Assembly (NCBI GenBank): GCA_011947345.1
Contig: JAAVTG010000406.1
Span: forward strand, 1-64,000
Length of the DNA: 64,000 bases
Origin: Phytophthora quininea
Lineage: Eukaryota; Oomycota; Peronosporomycetes; Peronosporales; Peronosporaceae
Reading direction: 5' to 3'
Part shown: positions 36,710-48,015 of the stretch, in pieces
How the letters are laid out: each line of letters opens with the position of its first letter
Position numbering within the stretch: the first letter of the stretch is position 1
Made by a program: the position numbers and the translations under genes
The notes under the pieces: model-generated
What the model was told of the DNA's origin: nothing
The model's database searches: none
Seen by the model: the letters and a program-made list of their open reading frames with translations, nothing else

Positions 36710-39433
36710 ATGCGCCTCTTCTGGCCGCTGCGCGACCGCTCGCTGTCCACCGACAGCGAGGCGTCTACCGCCAGCCAGTCGTCGCTGGCCAGCGACGCGT
36801 CCTTCTATGACGCGCTGGACGAGCCAATCAGCGGCGGCCACGTGGCCACGGGCGACGAGGCGATTCCTGCGCGCTCAGGCCTCCTCGCCGACGGCACGCG
36901 GCGCGCGCCGACCGCCGGCTCTGGCGGCGCCCAGAGGCCACCTCCGCCCGCCCAAGCGCGCCGTTCGGCTGCCCAAGATCCCCCGCCCGCCTCTCCGCCG
37001 GCCGCAGCGCCTCGAGACCCGCAGGAAGAAGTGCCACGACCCGGCAGGGCGGCCGGCAGGCTGCCCGACCGGGTAGCGCCTGGGGCTACACTCTCAGCGG
37101 CCACGGGCCGCGCGCTGAGAGCCGCCAGCGACCCCAGCGAGCCGGAGGACCACGACAGCGGGGACATGGACGATCAAGACGCCTGCGCCGCCGCCCCAAG
37201 ACCTCCGGAGACCTCGCTCAGTGGTGTGGCTCGACCCGGCAGGGCGGCCGGCAGGCTGCCCGACCGGGTCGTACACACGTCGGCACTCACAGCCACCCCA
37301 GAACCAAGCCCAGCTGCGGCTGCCGCTGCCTCTGAGGTAGCAGCAGTCGCAGCCCCTCAAGCAGCACCTCCTGCTGACTGCGCCGCCGTGGAGCGCCGCG
37401 CGCGCCGAGCCGAACCAAGATCATGACACCCAGGCACGCGCGCGCGGAGCCCATCTTGGGCGACGCATTCAGCAGCGATGGCAGCAGCAGGGCGCCAAGC
37501 AGCAGCAACAGCAGGACGCCAAGCAGGGACGACGACGCCGCCGCAGGATGCTACGGCGACGTCGTCGCAGGCGTCGACGACCCCGCCCAAATCCAACCGC
37601 CGCGGCCTGCGAGTGGCCCGCCCCCGCCACTCGGAGCCGACCACGTCGCCGCTGTCGACGGTCCCGTTGAAGCTGGGGGCCGCTCGGCCGCCATTGGCCA
37701 CTTCGGCGGGTCGGTGGGTCCAAACCCGCCGGCCGCTGGATTCGACATCGCGTCTGTGCCGCCGGGCTCGCCTCGCCGAGGCGCCTCGCCCCACACACTC
37801 AAACCTGGGCCGCTGCGGGGTCGTCAGCCGCCGGCGCCGACGCCGCGTGCCCCCTGCCACACAGCCAGCCGCGGCCGGTCCCACGGGCCGGGTCTCGGCC
37901 GCGACCCACGCCCCCAACCCCAGCAGCCAGTCGACCTTTTGGCTGCCTCGCCGGCAAACCGCGCCGGCGCGCGCGCGGCCTCGGCCGGTGGCCGTGGCGC
38001 CGCCCAGGCGCCGCCTTCGCCTGCCCAAGACCCCCGACTACCTGCTTCGGCTGCTGGGCCAGGCCCCGGGCCTGCGCCACCGCTCAAGACGCCCCGGCGT
38101 ATGTGCTCCCACCCGGCAGGGCGGGGGCATGCTGCCCGACTGGGCAGCACTTGGAGGACCGACGCTTCAATGCGGCCGGCCGCAGACCGGCACAGATGCC
38201 CCTACGTCGCCAAGCCGCGCCGGTGCGAGCGCGCGGGCCTCGACCGGTGGCCGTGGCGCCGCCCAGGCGCCGCCTCCGCCTGACCAAGACCCCCGACTAC
38301 CTGCTTCGGCTGTTGGGCCAGGCCTCCGGGCCTGCGCCACCTCGCAGGACACCACGGCGTCTGTCTCTCCACCCGGCAGGGCGGGCGAGGCGCTGCCCGA
38401 TTGGGCAGCACTCGAAGGGAAGACCGGCACCGACGCCCCCACATCGCCAGACCGCGCCGGCGTGCGCGCGTCCGTGGCGAAAATGGACGGCGGAGCAGCA
38501 GCTGCACCGCCCGCTACCGCTATCGCCAGTGGGGTCGTGGCCGGTGGGACCGTAACCGACCCACCACCAGGAGCTGTTCGTCTCGACGCCGACGGCTACG
38601 CCGCGGGCATTCACGCACGGGCCCTCGCGCCCCCAGACGCCAGGCAACCAATGCCTGGCCAGCACCAACCCGTGCACACAGTGTACGCCCACGACGCAGC
38701 GGCGTTTGCCTGCGCGTTGTGCGCGCACTCTGCCCGTGACTTCGCCGGCCTTAGCGGCCACCGCCGCAAGTTCCATCGCGGCACACCCTTCGTGGACCAC
38801 TTCCACAGCGGGTGTGCCTGTGGCATTGGCTTCCGGTCCCGTGCAGCAGCGACCAAGCACGCTCGTGCCTGCGACCACGACACCGCGCTCCGTATCGCGC
38901 GGCAGACTTGGCGTGTACCGCCAGCCAGCACCGACGGGCCCCCACAGCCAACTCGACCCGTCGTTGCGGGAACGCCTGCGACCGCAGCAGCCGCATCAAG
39001 CGGCACTGTGGCCGCAGCAGCCCCTCCCACAGAGCGCCGTGCCTCCCGCTGCAGATCCGCCCGGACACCAGCATGTCCCCCGTGCTGGCCCCGCTGCCAC
39101 CACCCCTGAGCTCCGCGTCGACGGCAAACGCCGCCGACTCAACGAACCGACAGACACCTCTCGAAGCCTGGACGTGCTGATGCAAGAGGCGGAAGACGAG
39201 CTCCTGGAGGAGCTCGCTGCTGATATCGACATGACGGCTTTGGGCCAGGACCTGACGCATCCCTGCCCGCTGCCCCCACGTCGCAACCCTGCTCGACAAA
39301 CACGCTGGGGGCCAAGCCACCGTGCCGTGGGTGCGGCAGCACTCGCTCATCTCGTGACGGGCGAACATACTATTCCGGCTCCGGCAGCACGACGACCCCG
39401 ATCCTCTATCACGACCGGCACTCGCGCCACGCG
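36710..39433 (+). pseudogene. N-terminal modules, zinc fingers, KRRRL patch (B3, frame-broken)
   Basis: The true start ATG is at 36710, and the frame stays open to 37426 with both PGRAAGRLPDR modules. The rest of the modules and both zinc fingers are in the frame open 37478-39109. The KRRRL patch and first TRWGP are in the frame open 38706-39587. The breaks are at 37405-37430 (a GCGCGC stretch shortened relative to B1 and B4) and at the T before GAGCTCCGCG. Confidence 0.7.
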
Positions 39434-41140
39434 GTGGGGCCACGTCGTTGTGCAACCGGCGATGTTGCCGTCGTGCACTCTGACACCGGGGAGCTCACTG
39501 CCCCGGAGCCTGCCTCTCGTCGGTCGATGCCGACACAACCACCACCGGAGCAACGGGACACCACGCACTGGGACTCGGGCGTGTTAGCAACGCCTCCACT
39601 TGCACTTGGGAGACGGCCTGCTACCTGTTGGGGACCGCGTCGAGGGGACACCGATGGCCAACTCCCTGGAAGTGCCGCAGGGGCCTCTGGCCAACTTCCT
39701 GCTGGCACCCCAGGGGCCGTCGACCCCGACACTCCATCGGCGCTGAAGACGGTCGTGACGGGAGAGCGACCGCCGATGGAGACGACTACTGTAGAGCCTA
39801 TGGCCGTCGACAGCGGAGAGACCCAGACGGCGACGTGGACACTGCGGTTTGATGGTGCTTGCCGACGCAACCCCGGCCCGGGAGGCGCCGGCGCCGCGCT
39901 TTTCGACGGCAAGGACGTCGTCGTGTGGACGTGCTCCCATTTTCTCCCTAGCTCTACGGAAACGAACAACACTGCTGAGTACACGGCCTTGCTGATCGGC
40001 TTGAAGAGCGCCCGCCACCACGGCGCCACGCGGCTGCTGATTGAAGGCGACAGCCATTTGATCATCTCACAGGTGCGGGGAAGCTTCGGGTGCTCGAACA
40101 AACGCCTGCGCCGACTCCGTAACCGCGTCCGTGTTGAGCTGCGTGCCCTAGCTGCCTACAGACTCAAGCACATCGACAGGAAGGCTAATGCGCACGCAGA
40201 CCGCCTGGCGAACAGGGCGCTCGACCGCCGACGCACCATCATCGAGTGTGGACCCCACGGCACCCCACCAGTGCTATGCTTCGACCCCACGACGGATGTA
40301 CCACCGAGTACGCCGCCGGCCCCGCCCCATGCCATGACTTCAGGCAGTGCAGGCGGTGCCACCGAAGCTGACGCAGACGCGGACGGAGATACCGATTCCG
40401 CAGGCGAGATGGATGCCGAGATCGCGACGCGCGATGGCGGCGACTTCTTCCCAACCCTGCCCATCGGCCCAGGCTCGGCCCCCGCGCGGCAACCTCGCTT
40501 GCGTCTCGGCCCCTTGACTGAGGAGGCGCTCGACGCCGCAATGGAGGCCGTGCAAGAGTTTGCCGACGCCATGGCCAGCAGGATAGAGGATGCCGATAGC
40601 TGGGACACCGGCGAGGGGTATATCGGCGCCATTCCCGACCGTCTCCGAGAGGTGCTACGGCCGTTCTCATCCCATGCGCCACCTAGTGGACCTCGCCAGC
40701 AGACGCAGCGCAGACGGCCCCCGCGGGTGACTCGCAACCAACGCGAACACCGCCTAGAGGAGGCACTGGACGCCATGGCAGAGACGCAGAGGACGACCCC
40801 GCACAACCAGCAAGCGGTTCGCAAGGCACGGCGACGAGTAGGCCGCGTGAGAGCCTCGATGGCGAAGCAGGAACTCCGACAGCTGTTCGCCAAGGACGAA
40901 GCCAAGTGCGTGGCCAAGATCCTGGCAAGCGCCACAGCGAGCGCGGCCGAGGACCACTCGGACACGTGCCCCATAGGACGTGATGACCTTCACCGTTTTT
41001 CACTGGCACCAGCGCCGAGCGCTCGCCTTTCGACTATGATGACCGGTGTGGTACCGAGTTTCGAGCGGCAGTGGATAGCTTCGCGCCCGCGACTGACACT
41101 TCAGCTGCCTTCGAGGATGAGCTCACGGTGGATGAGGTAG
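39434..41140 (+). CDS. WGP repeats - RNase H - linker (B3)
   Basis: 568 codons. It starts inside the repeat region (GPRRCATGDVAVV), then has TTHWDSG, TCWGPRR, complete RNase H (RFDGAC, TAEYTA, EGDS, HADRLAN) and the linker to the 5-T run near 40998, after which the frame is wrong. RNase H here should be intact as a fold. The Met comes from ATGGGG in the repeat and is not a natural start. Confidence 0.8.
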   Translation: MGPRRCATGDVAVVHSDTGELTAPEPASRRSMPTQPPPEQRDTTHWDSGVLATPPLALGRRPATCWGPRRGDTDGQLPGSAAGASGQLPAGTPGAVDPDTPSALKTVVTGERPPMETTTVEPMAVDSGETQTATWTLRFDGACRRNPGPGGAGAALFDGKDVVVWTCSHFLPSSTETNNTAEYTALLIGLKSARHHGATRLLIEGDSHLIISQVRGSFGCSNKRLRRLRNRVRVELRALAAYRLKHIDRKANAHADRLANRALDRRRTIIECGPHGTPPVLCFDPTTDVPPSTPPAPPHAMTSGSAGGATEADADADGDTDSAGEMDAEIATRDGGDFFPTLPIGPGSAPARQPRLRLGPLTEEALDAAMEAVQEFADAMASRIEDADSWDTGEGYIGAIPDRLREVLRPFSSHAPPSGPRQQTQRRRPPRVTRNQREHRLEEALDAMAETQRTTPHNQQAVRKARRRVGRVRASMAKQELRQLFAKDEAKCVAKILASATASAAEDHSDTCPIGRDDLHRFSLAPAPSARLSTMMTGVVPSFERQWIASRPRLTLQLPSRMSSRWMR

Positions 41141-41601
41141 AAGACCAGCTTACCCACGCCTCAGCTAAGTCCAGCCCCGGCCACGACGGTGTGGGCTATG
41201 ACATCTACAGGAGGTTCGCGGCCCAGCTGGTCCCCCTCCTCCACACGGCCTACCAGTTCTGCTGGCGCCACCGGCGTGTACCCGCCCTCTGGAAGGTGGG
41301 CTCCGTTCGACTAATCCACAAGAAGGGTGACCCCTCCAGCCAAGTAACTGGCGCCCGATCTGCCTACAACCGGCAATCTACAAGCTGTACAGCGGGCTGT
41401 TGGCACGACGCCTGTCACGATTCCTGGAGAAGAACGGCCGCCTCCCCATGGCACAGAAAGGGTTCCGCGCCTTCAATGGATGCCATGAGCACAACTTCTT
41501 CGCGACGACTCTGCTGGACCAGACCCGGCGAATGCACCGCCGGCTGTACCAAGTCTGGTATGACTTACGGAACGCCTTCGGATCGCTACCACAACAGCTG
41601 A
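41071..41601 (+). CDS. RT fingers (B3)
   Basis: Same as in B1: LTVDEVEDQL, SSPGHDGVGYDIYRRF and WKVGSVRLIHKKGDPSS, failing at AGCCAAGTAACTGG near 41342. Confidence 0.75.
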   Translation: MDSFAPATDTSAAFEDELTVDEVEDQLTHASAKSSPGHDGVGYDIYRRFAAQLVPLLHTAYQFCWRHRRVPALWKVGSVRLIHKKGDPSSQVTGARSAYNRQSTSCTAGCWHDACHDSWRRTAASPWHRKGSAPSMDAMSTTSSRRLCWTRPGECTAGCTKSGMTYGTPSDRYHNS

Positions 41602-43655
41602 TGTGGCGCGTTTTAGCTGAGCTTGGTGTCGACGAGGGGTTCGTGGACAGATGCCGCGACATCTACCGTGACTCCTCCTTCATCGTGACGAACGCCGCCG
41701 ACGGTCCGACCGACCCTGTCCACCAAGAGGTGGGTGTGTACCAGGGTTGCCCTCTCAGCCCTCTCTTGTTCATCGCGGCCCTGGTACCGCTCGTCCGCCG
41801 CCTGGAGATGATTGACGACGTTGGCGTGGTCTTAGCAGACGGGGTGAGACCGAATACCACAGCTTACGCGGATGACCTGAAGATCTTCAGCGACAGCGCG
41901 ACTGGAATCCGGACCCTGCATGGTGTGGTCGCTCGCTTCCTCTCATGGACTGGTCTCCGAGCGAACCCCGCGAAGTGTGCAAGCCTCGCCGTGACGACGA
42001 ATGCCCGCGGTAACCCGACTCGTGATGACGCAGTCACACTCGACCTACACGGAGACACCATCGCAACCCTCAGCCTTCAGGACAGCTACCGATACCTGGG
42101 GGTGGGCGATGGGTTTGACCATGTCAAGCACAGGCTCCAGCTGGAGCCCAAGATCACTGCGATTAAACAAGAGGCGATCGCCCTCATGCAGTCAGGGCTG
42201 GCCGCCTGGCAGGTGGTCTCGGCGCTGAAGACTTACGTTTATCCCAAGGTGGAGTATGCGCTCCGCCACCTGAGGCCACTACAGTCCCAGCTTCAGGGGT
42301 TCGACCGCGCCGTGGCCCGCGGCCTGCGACACCTGCTGCGTCTCCCTCAGACAGCAACCACCGAGTTCCTCTACACCCCGACATCGGGCGGTGGCCTGGG
42401 CCTGCAGCCCTTAGTGGAGATGCACAAGGCGCTGCAAGTAGCACACGCGTGGCAGATGCTCCATTCCAAGGACCCGGCGGTGGTAGCCGTAGCAACGACC
42501 CAGGTGTGCCAAGTCGCGCGGAAGCGATACCGCCTCCAGGAAGATCACTGGCGCGGACGCGACGAAGAGCTTGCACGGTTGTTTCTGAACTCGGAGCTGG
42601 CCAGCTCGCCCCACGCCGAGGTGCTGCGCCGCAACGGGGACATCGGGTCAATATGGACCGACGTGCAGCGCACCCTGCTAAACTGCCACCTCAAGCTCAC
42701 GGCCCGCGTCGAGGACAACTGCCAGGATGCCTTCGGCCTCCGCGTCCCCAACCACGCAAAATGGCTGGACCACAAGACAGTGCTGCGGCACGTCAAGTTA
42801 CACATGAAGATCCGGCACCAGACCCGGTGGAAGGGCCTCATCGACCAGGGCAAGACGGCGCGCCTCCACGGCGGCCTCGGTTCCAAGTTCGTGACGACGG
42901 GAGCGGGCCTGTCCGATGCGGAGCATCGGTTCGGCATCATGGCCCGCCTTAACCAGATAGACACCAACTCGGTGCTCAAGCGCCGCCGCCTCCGCCCCAA
43001 CCACCGCTGTCGAGCTCCTGCCTGCCCCAACGCGGAGACGCTGGCCCACGTCCTCAACCACTGCGCGCCCAACATGGACGCTATCCGCCAGCGACATGAC
43101 GACGCGTTAGCGCAGATCGGTGCGAAGATCAGACATGCACTGGCCCGAGCGAAGTCGACATCGGAGCTGCGGCTCAACCAGACCGTGCCCGAGTTCACGG
43201 GCGAGGCGCTGCGACCCGACATCGTACTGCGCAACGTAGCCGCTAAGTCGATGATCATTGCTGACTTAGCGGTCACGTTTGAGGATCAATCGGCCGGCGC
43301 GCGTCACTCCTCGCTGCAGCTCAGCCACGACTACAAGAAGCTCAAATACCAACCGATAGTGGCACAGCTGCAGCAAAGGGATGGCGCGTGCACACGGCCG
43401 CCGTCGTGTATGGCACACTGGGATCGGTGCAGCCCAGCAACTTCAAGACCTACACGGAGAAACTTAAGCTCCACAAGCGCGAGGCACGGCAGCTGGATAT
43501 CCAGCTGTCAAGCCATTGCATTCGTGCCAGCTACCGCATTTGGGGGTGGCACTGCCGTCAACACCGGCTGCGACAGCACAGCGGCAACGCTTCGCGAGCG
43601 TCGCGTGGGCCTGGGGGACCCGCGGCGCACACCGCAGGCGCCGGCACGGCGATAA
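41400..43655 (+). CDS. RT palm, thumb, CCHC and RLE (B3)
   Basis: 751 codons, the same protein as the B2 segment at 34104: WYDLRNAF, YQGCPLSP, YADD, CCHC knuckle, RPD-x14-D and DYKKLKY all in frame. It fails at the short G-run near 43379; the true C-terminal end is in 43388-43795. B2 and B3 are almost the same here, which fits recent copying. Confidence 0.85.
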   Translation: MARRLSRFLEKNGRLPMAQKGFRAFNGCHEHNFFATTLLDQTRRMHRRLYQVWYDLRNAFGSLPQQLMWRVLAELGVDEGFVDRCRDIYRDSSFIVTNAADGPTDPVHQEVGVYQGCPLSPLLFIAALVPLVRRLEMIDDVGVVLADGVRPNTTAYADDLKIFSDSATGIRTLHGVVARFLSWTGLRANPAKCASLAVTTNARGNPTRDDAVTLDLHGDTIATLSLQDSYRYLGVGDGFDHVKHRLQLEPKITAIKQEAIALMQSGLAAWQVVSALKTYVYPKVEYALRHLRPLQSQLQGFDRAVARGLRHLLRLPQTATTEFLYTPTSGGGLGLQPLVEMHKALQVAHAWQMLHSKDPAVVAVATTQVCQVARKRYRLQEDHWRGRDEELARLFLNSELASSPHAEVLRRNGDIGSIWTDVQRTLLNCHLKLTARVEDNCQDAFGLRVPNHAKWLDHKTVLRHVKLHMKIRHQTRWKGLIDQGKTARLHGGLGSKFVTTGAGLSDAEHRFGIMARLNQIDTNSVLKRRRLRPNHRCRAPACPNAETLAHVLNHCAPNMDAIRQRHDDALAQIGAKIRHALARAKSTSELRLNQTVPEFTGEALRPDIVLRNVAAKSMIIADLAVTFEDQSAGARHSSLQLSHDYKKLKYQPIVAQLQQRDGACTRPPSCMAHWDRCSPATSRPTRRNLSSTSARHGSWISSCQAIAFVPATAFGGGTAVNTGCDSTAATLRERRVGLGDPRRTPQAPARR

Positions 43656-43808
43656 GCTGGTCCACAAGACCGACAGGGCACCACCCACGTAGGGAACCGC
43701 CCTCACGAAAACCCAGGAAGACACAAGACACCCTCCCTTTAGTGACATGCACCTTAGCCTACATTTTACGTTACGGAGAGGTTACTAACTGGTAATAAAA
43801 AGAACTAA

Positions 43809-43952
43809 TCTGTTCTAATCAGTGTGAAAACTGGTTTCCGCGCGCTTGGCGCGGTCGTTTCACATTCATTTTTGGAACTTCCGGTGGGCCTGGCTTGCTA
43901 GCGTCCTCCGGGCGGTCTCCGAGGGCTTCCACCGTCCCCTCGCGAGGCCAAC
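43809..43952 (+). ncRNA. U2 snRNA 3' fragment, spacer 7
   Basis: Stems IIa, IIb and IV and the Sm site ATTTTTGGA are intact. Stem III reads GGTGGGCC, as in spacer 3. This T variant of stem III inside the B block shows that spacer type does not follow the element family. Confidence 0.83.
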
Positions 43953-44006
43953 CGCGCTTGTTCTTTCTAACACACTTCGGTCCATCGGTGTCCACGTGGA
44001 CCCGCC

Positions 44007-46719
44007 ATGCGCCTCTTCTGGCCGCTGCGCGACCGCTCGCTGTCCACCGACAGCGAGGCGTCTACCGCCAGCCAGTCGTCGCTGGCCAGCGACGCGTCCT
44101 TCTATGACGCGCTGGACGAGCCAATCAGCGGCGGCCACGTGGCCACGGGCGACGAGGCGATTCCTGCGCGCTCAGGCCTCCTCGCCGACGGCACGCGGCG
44201 CGCGCCGACCGCCGGCTCTGGCGGCGCCCAGAGGCCACCTCCGCCCGCCCAAGCGCGCCGTTCGGCTGCCCAAGATCCCCCGCCCGCCTCTCCGCCGGCC
44301 GCAGCGCCTCGAGACCCGCAGGAAGAAGTGCCACGACCCGGCAGGGCGGCCGGCAGGCTGCCCGACCGGGTAGCGCCTGGGGCTACACTCTCAGCGGCCA
44401 CGGGCCGCGCGCTGAGAGCCGCCAGCGACCCCAGCGAGCCGGAGGACCACGACAGCGGGGACATGGACGATCAAGACGCCTGCGCCGCCGCCCCAAGACC
44501 TCCGGAGACCTCGCTCAGTGGTGTGGCTCGACCCGGCAGGGCGGCCGGCAGGCTGCCCGACCGGGTCGTACACACGTCGGCACTCACAGCCACCCCAGAA
44601 CCAAGCCCAGCTGCGGCTGCCGCTGCCTCTGAGGTAGCAGCAGTCGCAGCCCCTCAAGCAGCACCTCCTGCTGACTGCGCCGCCGTGGAGCGCCGCGCGC
44701 GCGCGAGCCGAACCAAGATCATGACACCCAGGCACGCGCGCGCGGAGCCCATCTTGGGCGACGCATTCAGCAGCGATGGCAGCAGCAGGGCGCCAAGCAG
44801 CAGCAACAGCAGGACGCCAAGCAGGGACGACGACGCCGCCGCAGGATGCTACGACGACGTCGTCGCAGGCGTCGACGACCCCGCCCAAATCCAACCGCCG
44901 CGGCCTGCGAGTGGCCCGCCCCCGCCACTCGGAGCCGACCACGTCGCCGCTGTCGACGGTCCCGTTGAAGCTGGGGGCCGCTCGGCCGCCATTGGCCACT
45001 TCGGCGGGTCGGTGGGTCCAAACCCGCCGGCCGCTGGATTCGACATCGCGTCTGTGCCGCCGGGCTCGCCTCGCCGAGGCGCCTCGCCCCACACACTCAA
45101 ACCTGGGCCGCTGCGGGGTCGTCAGCCGCCGGCGCCGACGCCGCGTGCCCCCTGCCACACAGCCAGCCGCGGCCGGTCCCACGGGCCGGGTCTCGGCCGC
45201 GACCCACGCCCCCAACCCCAGCAGCCAGTCGACCTTTGGCTGCCTCGCCGGCAAACCGCGCCGGCGCGCGCGCGGGCCTCGGCCGGTGGCCGTGGCGCCG
45301 CCTTCGCCTGCCCAAGACCCCCGACTACCTGCTTCGGCTGCTGGGCCAGGCCCCGGGCCTGCGCCACCGCTCAAGACGCCCCGGCGTATGTGCTCCCACC
45401 CGGCAGGGCGGGGGCATGCTGCCCGACTGGGCAGCACTTGGAGGACCGACGCTTCAATGCGGCCGGCCGCAGACCGGCACAGATGCCCCTACGTCGCCAA
45501 GCCGCGCCGGTGCGAGCGCGCGGGCCTCGACCGGTGGCCGTGGCGCCGCCCAGGCGCCGCCTCCGCCTGACCAAGACCCCCGACTACCTGCTTCGGCTGT
45601 TGGGCCAGGCCTCCGGGCCTGCGCCACCTCGCAGGACACCACGGCGTCTGTCTCTCCACCCGGCAGGGCGGGCGAGGCGCTGCCCGATTGGGCAGCACTC
45701 GAAGGAAGACCGGCACCGACGCCCCCACATCGCCAGACCGCGCCGGCGTGCGCGCGTCCGTGGCGAAAATGGACGGCGGAGCAGCAGCTGCACCGCCCGC
45801 TACCGCTATCGCCAGTGGGGTCGTGGCCGGTGGGACCGTAACCGACCCACCACCAGGAGCTGTTCGTCTCGACGCCGACGGCTACGCCGCGGGCACTCAC
45901 GCACGGGCCCTCGCGCCCCCAGACGCCAGGCAACCAATGCCTGGCCAGCACCAACCCGTGCACACAGTGTACGCCCACGACGCAGCGGCGTTTGCCTGCG
46001 CGTTGTGCGCGCACTCTGCCCGTGACTTCGCCGGCCTTAGCGGCCACCGCCGCAAGTTCCATCGCGGCACACCCTTCGTGGACCACTTCCACAGCGGGTG
46101 TGCCTGTGGCATTGGCTTCCGGTCCCGTGCAGCAGCGACCAAGCACGCTCGTGCCTGCGACCACGACACCGCGCTCCGTATCGCGCGGCAGACTTGGCGT
46201 GTACCGCCAGCCAGCACCGACGGGCCCCCACAGCCAACTCGACCCGTCGTTGCGGGAACGCCTGCGACCGCAGCAGCCGCATCAAGCGGCACTGTGGCCG
46301 CAGCAGCCCCTCCCACAGAGCGCCGTGCCTCCCGCTGCAGATCCGCCCGGACACCAGCATGTCCCCCGTGCTGGCCCCGCTGCCACCACCCCTGAGCTCC
46401 GCGTCGACGGCAAACGCCGCCGACTCAACGAACCGACAGACACCTCTCGGAGCCTGGACGTGCTGATGCAAGAGGCGGAAGACGAGCTCCTGGAGGAGCT
46501 CGCTGCTGATATCGACATGACGGCTTTGGGCCAGGACCTGACGCATCCCTGCCCGCTGCCCCCACGTCGCAACCCTGCTCGACAAACACGCTGGGGGCCA
46601 AGCCACCGTGCCGTGGGTGCGGCAGCACTCGCTCATCTCGTGACGGGCGAACATACTATTCCGGCTCCGGCAGCACGACGACCCCGATCCTCTATCACGA
46701 CCGGCACTCGCGCCACGCG
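44007..46719 (+). pseudogene. N-terminal modules, zinc fingers, KRRRL patch (B4, frame-broken)
   Basis: The start ATG is at 44007 and the opening frame runs to 46025, including the STASQSS motif and two PGRAAGRLPDR modules. The zinc fingers are in the frame open 45688-46395. KRRRL and the first TRWGP are in the frame open 45992-46873. A lost G at about 45704 (CTCGAAGGAAG against CTCGAAGGGAAG) is private to B4. Confidence 0.7.
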
Positions 46720-48015
46720 GTGGGGCCACGTCGTTGTGCAACCGGCGATGTTGCCGTCGTGCACTCTGACACCGGGGAGCTCACTGCCCCGGAGCCTGCC
46801 TCTCGTCGGTCGATGCCGACACAACCACCACCGGAGCAACGGGACACCACGCACTGGGACTCGGGCGTGTTAGCAACGCCTCCACTTGCACTTGGGAGAC
46901 GGCCTGCTACCTGTTGGGGACCGCGTCGAGGGGACACCGATGGCCAACTCCCTGGAAGTGCCGCAGGGGCCTCTGGCCAACTTCCTGCTGGCACCCCAGG
47001 GGCCGTCGACCCCGACACTCCATCGGCGCTGAAGACGGTCGTGACGGGAGAGCGACCGCCGATGGAGACGACTACTGTAGAGCCTATGGCCGTCGACAGC
47101 GGAGAGACCCAGACGGCGACGTGGACACTGCGGTTTGATGGTGCTTGCCGACGCAACCCCGGCCCGGGAGGCGCCGGCGCCGCGCTTTTCGACGGCAAGG
47201 ACGTCGTCGTGTGGACGTGCTCCCATTTTCTCCCTAGCTCTACGGAAACGAACAACACTGCTGAGTACACGGCCTTGCTGATCGGCTTGAAGAGCGCCCG
47301 CCACCACGGCGCCACGCGGCTGCTGATTGAAGGCGACAGCCATTTGATCATCTCACAGGTGCGGGGAAGCTTCGGGTGCTCGAACAAACGCCTGCGCCGA
47401 CTCCGTAACCGCGTCCGTGTTGAGCTGCGTGCCCTAGCTGCCTACAGACTCAAGCACATCGACAGGAAGGCTAATGCGCACGCAGACCGCCTGGCGAACA
47501 GGGCGCTCGACCGCCGACGCACCATCATCGAGTGTGGACCCCACGGCACCCCACCAGTGCTATGCTTCGACCCCACGACGGATGTACCACCGAGTACGCC
47601 GCCGGCCCCGCCCCATGCCATGACTTCAGGCAGTGCAGGCGGTGCCACCGAAGCTGACGCAGACGCGGACGGAGATACCGATTCCGCAGGCGAGATGGAT
47701 GCCGAGATCGCGACGCGCGATGGCGGCGACTTCTTCCCAACCCTGCCCATCGGCCCAGGCTCGGCCCCCGCGCGGCAACCTCGCTTGCGTCTCGGCCCCT
47801 TGACTGAGGAGGCGCTCGACGCCGCAATGGAGGCCGTGCAAGAGTTTGCCGACGCCATGGCCAGCAGGATAGAGGATGCCGATAGCTGGGACACCGGCGA
47901 GGGTATATCGGCGCCATTCCCGACCGTCTCCGAGAGGTGCTACGGCCGTTCTCATCCCATGCGCCACCTAGTGGACCTCGCCAGCAGACGCAGCGCAGAC
48001 GGCCTCCGCGGGTGA
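46720..48015 (+). CDS. WGP repeats - RNase H - linker start (B4)
   Basis: RNase H is complete and in frame, with its tetrad in RFDGAC, TAEYTA, EGDS and HADRLAN. The linker is broken within GEG-Y-I by a lost G near 47901 (GAGGGTATATC against GAGGGGTATATC elsewhere). The remainder of the linker (RRPPRVTR...KARRRVGRV) is in 47937-48425. Confidence 0.8.
   Translation: MGPRRCATGDVAVVHSDTGELTAPEPASRRSMPTQPPPEQRDTTHWDSGVLATPPLALGRRPATCWGPRRGDTDGQLPGSAAGASGQLPAGTPGAVDPDTPSALKTVVTGERPPMETTTVEPMAVDSGETQTATWTLRFDGACRRNPGPGGAGAALFDGKDVVVWTCSHFLPSSTETNNTAEYTALLIGLKSARHHGATRLLIEGDSHLIISQVRGSFGCSNKRLRRLRNRVRVELRALAAYRLKHIDRKANAHADRLANRALDRRRTIIECGPHGTPPVLCFDPTTDVPPSTPPAPPHAMTSGSAGGATEADADADGDTDSAGEMDAEIATRDGGDFFPTLPIGPGSAPARQPRLRLGPLTEEALDAAMEAVQEFADAMASRIEDADSWDTGEGISAPFPTVSERCYGRSHPMRHLVDLASRRSADGLRG

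Larger units (their letters stand above)
36656..43808 (+). mobile_element. Utopia-like retrotransposon, family B, copy B3
   Basis: A full-length B element. It shares GACCCCGACACTCC and CAGACACCTCTC with B4, against GACCCCGGCACTCC and CAGACATCTCTC in B1 and B2, so B3 and B4 are sister copies at these sites. Confidence 0.9.
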